From JAABRB01 sp041617635 (lineage in GTDB: Bacteria > Pseudomonadota > Gammaproteobacteria > Burkholderiales > SG8-39): a stretch of DNA of 26,991 bases. This document shows, piece after piece, positions 1 through 5,910 of the stretch (its first letter is position 1; each line of letters starts with the position of its first letter). Under the pieces are notes generated by a model. It worked only from the letters and a program-made list of their open reading frames with translations, made no database searches and was not told the origin of the DNA. Where the stretch lies: contig JBFJOO010000062.1 in assembly GCA_041617635.1 (NCBI GenBank), positions 1-26,991 on the forward strand, in the 5' to 3' direction. The position numbers and the translations under genes are program-made.

Positions 1-750
1 CGAATTGACCGACACGGTCGCGGTGTCGCTGCTGCAGCTCCCGCCGTCCGGGCAGATCGTGATGAACCCGACGCGGAAATTGTCGTTCAGGCCGGCGAAT
101 GCGAGGCCCGCGCCCGACTTCATCAGCATCATCCGCGTGCGGTAGTAGCTGTACCAGTTGGCGAAGTTCTGCTGCTCGGCCACGCCGATGCGCACCTTCT
201 CCCAGTTGCCGTTGGTGTGCGGGAAGTTCGAGCTGTCGCTGTCGTCGCAGTCGGTGCTGGCGGGCGGGGCAGCGCCGTTCCACTTGTAGTAGAACGCGGG
301 CTCCTTGCTGGTGCTGCTGTTCGCCTCGAAGTCCTTGGAGAGGTCTACCGAGCCCGACGGATCGTTCGACGGGAAGCCGTCATGTTTGGCGCTCGTGAAG
401 TTCGCGTTCGGGAAGTCCGTCCCGTCCGAGTTCTTCGGCACCACGTAGGTGACGTTGGGGTTGTAGTAAATCGTATTGCAGAGATGGCTCTTGCCGCCGG
501 TGTCGCCGTTCCAGCCGCTCGCGGAATCCGGCATGTAGCTGCTGTCCATACTGCCCGATCCGTCGAGGATGAACAGGATGTTCGGCGGGATCGTCGTCGT
601 CGCGGCGCTCGAGATCGGCGCGTTGGCGACGTCGGTGAGTGCGGCCAGCGCCGAGGACGGCGTCGCAACGAATGTCGCGAGCGTCGCGGCGGCGACGAGC
701 CGCCGGGCGAGACTGCCGCGCGCGGCCTGATTACGAGGCGTTGAATTCAT
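1..750 (-). CDS. pilY1: PilY1-type pilus tip/adhesin protein, N-terminal part (3' end beyond window)
   Basis: PilY1 is the large exported tip protein of type IV pili that helps prime assembly with the minor pilins and acts in adhesion and surface sensing. Only the first 250 codons are present; the frame is open to the window edge, so the C-terminal beta-propeller is not visible. The start at 750 follows a good Shine-Dalgarno (AGGAGA, six bases upstream). Residues 1-36 form a Sec signal peptide ending SSALA. From about residue 57 a von Willebrand A-like domain begins with NILFILDGSGSM, whose Asp63, Ser65 and Ser67 fit the DxSxS metal-site motif. The rest is rich in Ser, Asn, Asp and Tyr, as expected for an exported protein. 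It is last in the minor-pilin operon, 45 bp after pilX, the classical position for pilY1. Identification rests on context plus signal peptide plus VWA start. Confidence 0.88.
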   Translation of the reverse strand, partial: MNSTPRNQAARGSLARRLVAAATLATFVATPSSALAALTDVANAPISSAATTTIPPNILFILDGSGSMDSSYMPDSASGWNGDTGGKSHLCNTIYYNPNVTYVVPKNSDGTDFPNANFTSAKHDGFPSNDPSGSVDLSKDFEANSSTSKEPAFYYKWNGAAPPASTDCDDSDSSNFPHTNGNWEKVRIGVAEQQNFANWYSYYRTRMMLMKSGAGLAFAGLNDNFRVGFITICPDGGSCSSDTATVSVNS

Positions 751-795
751 GAGAGATCTCCTGGACACTGGATGGACTCCAACCTTTGTTCGGTA

Positions 796-1464
796 TCAGT
801 AAACCATCGACTGCACGTAGCTGACGGTGTTCTTCGGCCCCACAATCCGGGCGGTGATGCGATACCAAGGCTTCGACTGGCCCTTGATCGCCTTCTCGCC
901 GTAGGCCACGCCGCTTTTGGGCCCCCCCTTCAGGTCGCCGGAGAGGACGACGCAATTGTCCTGGTCGACCGGACCCGTGTTCATGCACATGCGGTGGATC
1001 ACGTAGGTCACGGTGTTGCCCGCGACATCGACGCCGGCGGCGGCCCGTTTCGAGGGATCGCTCCAGCCGGTCCACGTGATCGGGTCGAACTCCTTGGGCG
1101 GCGAGCCGGCGAGCACCCAGGTTGCGTAGTAGCCCTTGGCCGGGTCGTCGGTCTCGAGGGTGACCGGCCCGGCCGTGGCGAGAAAGCCGCTGATCGCCGT
1201 TTCGATGCCGGCATCGCCCGAGACGACGGTGCTCTGCTTGAACGCGAGGTTGCCCGCGGTCAGGATCGCGGTGCCCGAGGAGCGCATCACGGCCAGGCCG
1301 GCGAGCGTCATCGCGACGAGCACGATGAGCGCGATGAACACCACCACGCCGCGCTGCTGTGCGCCGGTGGGCACGACAGGGTGTCGCATGCGATCCGCGA
1401 CGGGCGTTGGGCGAGATTCCATTGCGGCAGGCTCCCGTGTCAGCTTGCGATTCGAGTTCGTCAT
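796..1464 (-). CDS. pilX: Type IV pilus minor pilin PilX-like
   Basis: A minor pilin of 222 residues, expected in the inner membrane and at the pilus tip as part of the assembly-priming complex. I start it at 1464 (MTNSNRKL) because AGGGAGG lies just upstream and this ATG follows the pilW stop by one base; an in-frame ATG at 1479 would overlap pilW. The leader is long, about 40 residues, ending in QQRG before a hydrophobic helix VVVFIALIVLVAM. The residue at +5 of the predicted mature protein is Ile, not the Glu typical of pilins. GspK, the tip pseudopilin of type II secretion, lacks this Glu too, and PilX is its functional counterpart. The C-terminal half contains two Cys (MCMN and DNCV), possibly a disulfide. 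Gene order pilV-pilW-pilX-pilY1 supports the name more than the sequence alone does. Confidence 0.85.
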   Translation of the reverse strand: MTNSNRKLTREPAAMESRPTPVADRMRHPVVPTGAQQRGVVVFIALIVLVAMTLAGLAVMRSSGTAILTAGNLAFKQSTVVSGDAGIETAISGFLATAGPVTLETDDPAKGYYATWVLAGSPPKEFDPITWTGWSDPSKRAAAGVDVAGNTVTYVIHRMCMNTGPVDQDNCVVLSGDLKGGPKSGVAYGEKAIKGQSKPWYRITARIVGPKNTVSYVQSMVY

Positions 1465-1465
1465 G

Positions 1466-2785
1466 TCAGCCTCCCGCAAATTCCACGCCCGGCGCCGTGC
1501 CCCAGATCATGTTGCGCAGGGGGACCGCCGTCTCGTACACGCGGTAGCGATACCGCCGCCAGTTGTTGGGGCTCGCCGGGTTCTCGGCGCAGCCGCCGAA
1601 GGTGTCGGCGCTGCCGTCCACGTTGGTCATGGCGAAGTCGGTCAGCGTGAGCACGCCGGATGCCCCGCTCGACCACTGCGGATTCGGGCTGCAGGCGGTC
1701 TTGTCGAAGAAGGCGCTGCGGGCGAGCAGGGCGACGCGGACCGCCCGGACGCAGCGCCAGCTCGGCTTGGTCGCGTCGCAAGGCGCGGTGGCGCTGGCGA
1801 TGGGCTTCGTGCTGTCCGGGCCGACCGGGGTCCACTCCGTGGCGCCGATCATGTTGTCGTTGTTCTGGTCGATGCCGTACTCGGCCTGCATGTTGATGAT
1901 CCCGTCGGCCGCCTCCTCGGGCGGGAAGCTGAACAGGCCCTCGGTCCTGATGAGCTTGTTGTTCTGGATCGACCAGACGGTGCGCCGCGGCTGCGGGCCG
2001 AGGTCGAACACGTAACCTTTGTCCCTGGGGAACTCGGTGGCCGTCGGCCAGCTTGCCTGGTTGAAGCGCACCGTGGACGTCGCGCCGCCCGGAAGCTGCT
2101 GATAGGGCAGCATCTCCGATGACGGCTGGTAGCCGGTCTGATGCTCGAACGTGTCGAGGTCGGTGGTCGGACGGTGCGTGATCTGCGCGAGCACGCAGCT
2201 GGTGACGAGCTTGCCGTCCGGTTGGCCGGAGATCGCCGGCTCCTCGTCGGGCCGGGTGGACATGATGACGACGTTGCCCCACTCGAGGCCGATCCGTCCG
2301 TTTTTCACCTGGAGCGGGCTCGACTTGTCGGAGGCGGTCTTCAGGTCGAATTCGCGGTGCTGCACCGAGTATTTCGGGTTGCCGCGCAGGAATGCGATCG
2401 TGTCCGGCGCGCCTGCGGCGCCCTGGGTGATCTCCACAGGGTAGAGACGGAAGGAGAAGTCGCGCACCGGCACGGGCGGAGTGGCCGCGGCGTCGCCGTT
2501 GTCGTGCACCTTCACCTCGCAGCCGAGCTGCTTGGTGTGCGCGGTGCCGAACCCGTAGCCGGCGAGCTGCGCGTCGCGCTGCAGGAGGTAGAGGCCGATC
2601 GCGCCCGCGCTCTGCGCGTCGCTGCCGGTGGACGTGTTGCGCTTGCGCTCCTCGGCGACCGCCAGCACCTGGAAGATCACGACGATCCCGATCATGCCGA
2701 TCAGGACGCCCACCAGGACTTCGACCAGGCTGAAGCCGCGCTGGCGCCGTGACGCCGCTTGCCGCTTGGTTTCGTGTGTGCTCAT
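1466..2785 (-). CDS. pilW: Type IV pilus minor pilin PilW-like
   Basis: A 439-residue minor pilin, the largest of the set, matching the usual size excess of PilW (counterpart of GspJ). The class III prepilin signal is clear: about 17 mostly polar and basic residues ending RRQRG, then FSLVEVLVGVLIGMIGIVVIF with Glu at +5, to be cut by prepilin peptidase PilD. The large periplasmic part carries several Cys. The gene follows pilV by 15 bp and its TGA is one base from the pilX ATG, so the two are translationally linked. A purine-rich GGGGA precedes the start. Role (family knowledge): forms the tip complex with PilV, PilX and PilY1 that nucleates pilus growth. Confidence 0.88.
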   Translation of the reverse strand: MSTHETKRQAASRRQRGFSLVEVLVGVLIGMIGIVVIFQVLAVAEERKRNTSTGSDAQSAGAIGLYLLQRDAQLAGYGFGTAHTKQLGCEVKVHDNGDAAATPPVPVRDFSFRLYPVEITQGAAGAPDTIAFLRGNPKYSVQHREFDLKTASDKSSPLQVKNGRIGLEWGNVVIMSTRPDEEPAISGQPDGKLVTSCVLAQITHRPTTDLDTFEHQTGYQPSSEMLPYQQLPGGATSTVRFNQASWPTATEFPRDKGYVFDLGPQPRRTVWSIQNNKLIRTEGLFSFPPEEAADGIINMQAEYGIDQNNDNMIGATEWTPVGPDSTKPIASATAPCDATKPSWRCVRAVRVALLARSAFFDKTACSPNPQWSSGASGVLTLTDFAMTNVDGSADTFGGCAENPASPNNWRRYRYRVYETAVPLRNMIWGTAPGVEFAGG

Positions 2786-2800
2786 CGCTCGTCCCCGGGC

Positions 2801-3316
2801 TCAGTTGATGTAGGCGACCGTGGTGTGGCGGTTCGGCGCCGAACCGGGCGGCGCGTTCGGCGGCAGCCAGCAGATGGTGACCGTGATGCGATTGTTCGAG
2901 CCGGTGTCGACCTGGATCTGCTGATAGTTCGGGTTGGCGCCGCCGGGCAGCAGCGGCTTCGTGCCGCTGCCGTCGCCCTTGCCGGTCTGGATCATGTTGT
3001 ACCAGGAGATGACGCCGGCGGCGGTCGAGTCGGCGCCCTGGAAATCGCACGTGTCCGGGCTGCCGGCCGAGCGGTGATCGAACGTGAGCAGCGAGGCGTT
3101 GAAAGCGGCACTCGAGCTTCGGTCGACCGTGGTCCAGATCTGCGAGAGCACCTGGTTGGATAGGTTCACCGCCTCGACGCGGTACTGGGCGTCGGCGACG
3201 GAGCTGACCGCGGCCGCCTGCATCGCGACGAGCGCCAGGATGCCGATCGAGAAGATGAGGATCCCGATCAGGGCCTCGAGCAGCATCACGCCGGACTGGT
3301 AGGTTCGCTTGATCAT
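2801..3316 (-). CDS. pilV: Type IV pilus minor pilin PilV-like
   Basis: A 171-residue minor pilin (GspI counterpart). The start has a strong Shine-Dalgarno (AAGGAG, eight bases upstream of ATG 3316). The leader MIKRTYQSG is followed by VMLLEALIGILIFSIGILALVAM, a typical pilin N-helix with Glu at +5; the residue after the cleavage Gly is Val rather than Phe. The globular part includes single Cys residues (DTCDF and TICWL) that could pair. It sits 12 bp downstream of the fimT-like gene and 15 bp upstream of pilW. The order fimT/U - pilV - pilW - pilX - pilY1 is the standard minor-pilin operon order. Confidence 0.87.
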   Translation of the reverse strand: MIKRTYQSGVMLLEALIGILIFSIGILALVAMQAAAVSSVADAQYRVEAVNLSNQVLSQIWTTVDRSSSAAFNASLLTFDHRSAGSPDTCDFQGADSTAAGVISWYNMIQTGKGDGSGTKPLLPGGANPNYQQIQVDTGSNNRITVTICWLPPNAPPGSAPNRHTTVAYIN

Positions 3317-3328
3317 CGCGCGGGCTCC

Positions 3329-3955
3329 TTACGGCGTGCAGTAGCGGGTGTCGGTCGCGTCGGTCACGGCCGGGTCGCACATGCGCACGCGGCCGCCGGG
3401 CGACACCTCGACGCGCAGGCAGCGCATCTCGCCGGTGGGCTGACACTTGAACCGGTCCTCGCTGGCCGCGAGGGGGTGCGAGACGTTGAAGCGCGCGACC
3501 AGCCCGGCCGCGATATCCGTCTGCCCCACGGCGCTGAAGGTGATCAGGTTTCCGCCCGGCAGGTTCGTCGCCGCCATCGCGACCATCGGCGTGGCGCCGG
3601 TCCCCTGATTGCTGCCCTCCAGCGCTTCGCGCCCCTCGACGAACTGGTAGGAGTTGTCGGGGTTGCGAACGCGCACCGCCCACGCCGGACCGGTCGTGTT
3701 CGCGGCGAAGCTCGCGACGTTGGCCGGGTCCACGGCTTCGTTCATCAGCAGGAACTCGACCCGCGTGTTGCGCTGCAGCGCCTGGACGCGCGCGGCCTGC
3801 AAGCCGGCGAGGATCGACTCCGCGGAGTTGCGGATCCGCATGTTGTGCATCATCGACACAAACGAGGGCATCGCCAGCATCAGGATGATGCCGAGCAGCG
3901 CGAGCCCCACCATCAGCTCGATGAGCGAGAAGCCCCGCTTGCGCCGGATCAGCAT
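3329..3955 (-). CDS. fimT: FimT/FimU-type minor pilin (GspH family)
   Basis: A 208-residue pilin-like protein beginning MLIRRKRG, then FSLIELMVGLALLGIILMLAMP with Glu at +5. The helix continues into a segment rich in Ala, Gln and Arg (ILAGLQAARVQALQRN) that is typical of the GspH/FimT family. The C-terminal beta domain carries Cys pairs (FKCQ, MRCLR, RMCDP, RYCTP). The start at 3955 overlaps the stop of pilE by seven bases (ATGCTGA), so translation is probably coupled. FimT and FimU are paralogous names for the GspH-like minor pilin of type IV pili; I cannot decide between them. In some species FimT-like pilins bind DNA during natural transformation, but nothing here proves that role. Confidence 0.85.
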   Translation of the reverse strand: MLIRRKRGFSLIELMVGLALLGIILMLAMPSFVSMMHNMRIRNSAESILAGLQAARVQALQRNTRVEFLLMNEAVDPANVASFAANTTGPAWAVRVRNPDNSYQFVEGREALEGSNQGTGATPMVAMAATNLPGGNLITFSAVGQTDIAAGLVARFNVSHPLAASEDRFKCQPTGEMRCLRVEVSPGGRVRMCDPAVTDATDTRYCTP

Positions 3956-4383
3956 ACGCCGCCCTTCTTGGTGACCCAGCACGTGGTGCTGCCGGTCCAG
4001 CCCTGCGGGTCGCTGGTGATGACCGTGGCGCGCACGTTCTGGTGGGTGATCGTGTACACGAACGGCGCCATGCCCTGCGCGGCAACGCCCGTCGCCGTCA
4101 GCGTGAAGTCCTGGCCGCCGGTCGCGCAGGTGTAGGTGAAGTACTTGGCGGTCGGGCTGGGGACACCGCAGACGCCGACGCCGTAGTTGCGGTTGTCGAG
4201 ATAGTAGGTTTCCATCTTCGTGCGCCAATCGGAAAGCGTGGACGCCGCTTCGGCGATCTTGCCGCGGCGAACGTAGTCCTGATAGCTCGGGTACCCGATG
4301 GCGGCCAGGATCCCGATGACCACGACGACGATCATCACTTCGATCAGCGTGAATCCGCGTTGCGTTCCGTGCTGCTTACCCAT
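3949..4383 (-). CDS. pilE: Type IV pilin, PilE-like
   Basis: A 144-residue type IVa pilin: leader MGKQHGTQRG, then FTLIEVMIVVVVIGILAAIGYPSYQDYVRRG, the classic helix with Phe+1 and Glu+5. Cys residues near the C-terminus (TTCWV and the terminal Cys) suggest the C-terminal disulfide loop of pilins, with a second pair at GVCGV/YTCAT. I chose the ATG at 4383 because AGGGAG lies upstream; an in-frame ATG at 4398 would give five more residues with a weaker ribosome site. It is the first gene of the minor-pilin operon and has its own promoter. By position and size it is probably the minor pilin PilE rather than the bulk pilin PilA, but that is an inference. Confidence 0.87.
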   Translation of the reverse strand: MGKQHGTQRGFTLIEVMIVVVVIGILAAIGYPSYQDYVRRGKIAEAASTLSDWRTKMETYYLDNRNYGVGVCGVPSPTAKYFTYTCATGGQDFTLTATGVAAQGMAPFVYTITHQNVRATVITSDPQGWTGSTTCWVTKKGGVC

Positions 4384-4426
4384 GGTGCGCTCCCTCATGG
4401 CGGTGCTTCCTTTAAAGGACGCTCGA

Positions 4427-4455
4427 ATCATAGGATTGGCGGCGGCAAGGTCCAA
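4427..4455 (-). promoter_or_regulatory. Predicted sigma70 promoter of the pilE-pilY1 operon
   Basis: On the minus strand TTGGAC (4450-4455) and TATGAT (4427-4432) are separated by exactly 17 bp, close to the sigma70 consensus. Transcription would begin near 4420, leaving a leader of about 37 nt before the pilE start at 4383 that includes its Shine-Dalgarno. The adjacent TGG...TTGC is too tightly spaced for a sigma54 -24/-12 promoter. Confidence 0.6.
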
Positions 4456-4638
4456 ACGGGACCGATGGCCGGCCGCTCTGCCGGAACGAGCGGTGCGGCG
4501 GCCCGCGGAAAGCGGAAAAATGTCACGTAGGAGCAGGCGCGGGCGCTTGCGATAACGCTCATCAATCGGGTGCGTCGGGCCGCTCCGTGCAGCGGCGATC
4601 CGCGCAGCGCGACACGAAACCGCCCGGAGAACCGTCAT
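4456..4638. other. Central part of the pilE / irr-like divergent spacer
   Basis: Between the two outward-facing promoters there is no convincing coding frame. A short stem (CCGCTC with GAGCGG, near 4471-4492) is visible, and the rest is GC-rich unique sequence. I see no repeat, RNA gene or recognisable Fur/Irr box. Confidence 0.4.
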
Positions 4639-4667
4639 TAGACAAAGTCCAGGCCCTCCTATATGAT
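4639..4667 (+). promoter_or_regulatory. Predicted sigma70 promoter giving a leaderless irr-like mRNA
   Basis: TAGACA (4639-4644) and TATGAT (4662-4667) are 17 bp apart, each one mismatch from consensus. The normal start point, about seven bases after the -10, falls at 4674-4675, which is exactly the ATG of the downstream regulator gene. The earlier in-frame ATG (4663) lies inside the -10 box and so cannot be in such a transcript. No Shine-Dalgarno is present before either ATG, consistent with leaderless translation. Confidence 0.6.
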
Positions 4668-4674
4668 TGAACGC

Positions 4675-5094
4675 ATGGAGATTCAGCCGATCACGCGGGA
4701 GGTAGTCGCCGAGCGGTTGCGCGCCCACGGCATTGCCCCGACGCACCAGCGCATCGAGGTCGCCTACGTGCTGCTGGAGCGCTGTGAGCATCTCTCGGCG
4801 GACCGGATACTCGCGCTGGTGAACGCCCGTCACGCCGAGGTCTCGAAGGCCACCGTCTACAACGCGCTCCGGCTGTTCCGCGAGAAGGGCCTGATCCGCG
4901 AGCTCATCGTGGATCCGGCCAAGGTGTTCTACGATCCCAACACCGAGCCGCACCATCACTTCTACGATGTGGTCACGGGTGAGCTGACCGACATTTCTGG
5001 TGACTCCGTGCGCGTCGAGGGGCTCCCGCCGCTGCCGCCCGGCACGGTCGCCGAGGGCATCGACGTCATCGTGCGCACCCGTCCGCGAAGCTGA
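4675..5094 (+). CDS. Fur-superfamily regulator, Irr-like
   Basis: A 139-residue Fur-fold transcription factor. The winged helix-turn-helix includes VSKATVYNALRLF (residues 56-68), followed by the Fur hinge and a metal/haem-binding segment DPNTEPHHHFYDV with His93-His95. It lacks the C-terminal CxxC pairs that hold structural zinc in classical Fur and has only one Cys (residue 37). The segment HHHFYDV...ELTDI and the ending LPPLPPGT...IDVIVRTR resemble rhizobial Irr, a haem-responsive iron regulator, more than Fur, Zur or PerR. I start it at ATG 4675 because the upstream ATG at 4663 is within the predicted -10 box. It is divergent from the pilE operon across a 291-bp spacer and is followed by tRNA-Thr. 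Its targets cannot be read from sequence; autoregulation or control of pilE is conceivable. Confidence 0.85.
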   Translation: MEIQPITREVVAERLRAHGIAPTHQRIEVAYVLLERCEHLSADRILALVNARHAEVSKATVYNALRLFREKGLIRELIVDPAKVFYDPNTEPHHHFYDVVTGELTDISGDSVRVEGLPPLPPGTVAEGIDVIVRTRPRS

Positions 5095-5106
5095 GCGGGA
5101 ACGGGC

Positions 5107-5119
5107 TATACTCGCGACC
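5107..5119 (+). promoter_or_regulatory. Possible -10 element and discriminator for tRNA-Thr
   Basis: TATACT (5107-5112) is followed by the GC-rich discriminator CGCGACC, a pattern typical of stable-RNA promoters. It lies between the irr-like stop and the tRNA and would start transcription about 26 nt before the mature tRNA. No good -35 hexamer is visible at 16-18 bp. Confidence 0.4.
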
Positions 5120-5144
5120 ACCGCGTTCGCTTCCCGGCGGCGCA

Positions 5145-5220
<76 letters not shown>

Positions 5221-5487
5221 AAAAAACAAAGACTTACTGCTAGTCAATCAAGCTAGCGAAATAAAAGTAGGCACCAAGTAGGCAGCGCGTAGAGCGCTTA
5301 CACATGTGAGCGCGGAGTTGTGACGGCGCGGCTCGCACAGCATTCCCACTCCGTCGTTGCCAAGGCGTTCTCGCTCTTCCACGCCTGTTTGGATAGCCTC
5401 GCGTAGGGGCCGCAGATCCCGTGCAGCCTCGGCGTCCGGCCGCCAATCCAACGCACACAACTTCCGGCGCGCTCGAGAAGGGGGGCC
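5221..5487. other. AT-richer non-coding stretch 3' of tRNA-Thr
   Basis: The first 50 bp are clearly AT-rich compared with the rest of the window. They contain a direct repeat AGTAGGCA (5266-5273 and 5277-5284) spaced 11 bp start to start. The remainder shows no convincing gene; small minus-strand frames here have no recognisable motif and overlap the opposite reading frame. No second copy of the tRNA 3' end was found nearby. Confidence 0.4.
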
Positions 5488-5910
5488 GTGAGCTTTCAAG
5501 ACCTGAAGCGCTTCCTGTCCGATGAGATGCGGATGTCGCACATCTATCAACCGGTAATGATCGCGGCCCTGATCAGGCATGGCGGACGAATGTCTACCTC
5601 CGCGATCGCAAAGGAGCTCTTGAGTCACGACGAGAGTCAGCTCGAGTACTACCAGCGAGTCATTCGAGGGATGGTGGGCCAGGTTCTTCAGCGCCGCGGT
5701 GTGGTCAAGCGCGAAGGTGCGGTCTACCAGTTCCTGGGGTATGACACCCTCGATGATTCCCAGGCCAAAGAGCTACTCAGCGTCTGTCGAGACACGCTCT
5801 TGCGAATGTCACGTTCGATAGTTCCTTCCGGCAACGTTCAGGCGCTGCCACGCGCCCTTGCAGTTGCTGCCGAGTCGATCTCCAGTGCGTCGGTCAGCAC
5901 GACGCCGTAG
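5488..5910 (+). pseudogene. Truncated gene: N-terminal domain of an HNH-nuclease-like protein
   Basis: The frame starts with GTG at 5488 behind a strong AAGGGGGG ribosome site. Residues 1 to about 107 look like real protein: MSFQDLKRFLSDEMRMSHIY, a charged helix SHDESQLEYYQRV, and a winged-helix-like MVGQVLQRRGVVKREGAVYQF. I recall this module as the N-terminal part of proteins that continue into an HNH (or HIT-like) domain, but that is from memory and unverified. After about 5815 the frame has no family character. It runs 73 bp antisense into the 3' end of hyuB (5838-5910), ending at a chance stop. The catalytic C-terminal part is therefore missing. The likely cause is a deletion or insertion junction next to the tRNA. 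Confidence 0.6.

Noticed and set aside
1461..4085. An 874-codon minus-strand frame spanning fimT, pilV and pilW.
   Set aside because: Out of frame with the three pilin genes, very rich in Arg and Pro, no motif; the pilin frames have leaders, ribosome sites and correct spacing.
4427..4455. A sigma54 (-24/-12) promoter for pilE, as known for some pilin genes.
   Set aside because: TGG and TTGC are too close together for the required spacing; the sigma70 boxes with 17 bp fit much better.
5248..5628. A 126-codon minus-strand frame beside tRNA-Thr, considered as an integrase remnant.
   Set aside because: No tyrosine-recombinase motif (R..HxxR..Y) is visible, and the frame overlaps the better-supported plus-strand truncated gene.
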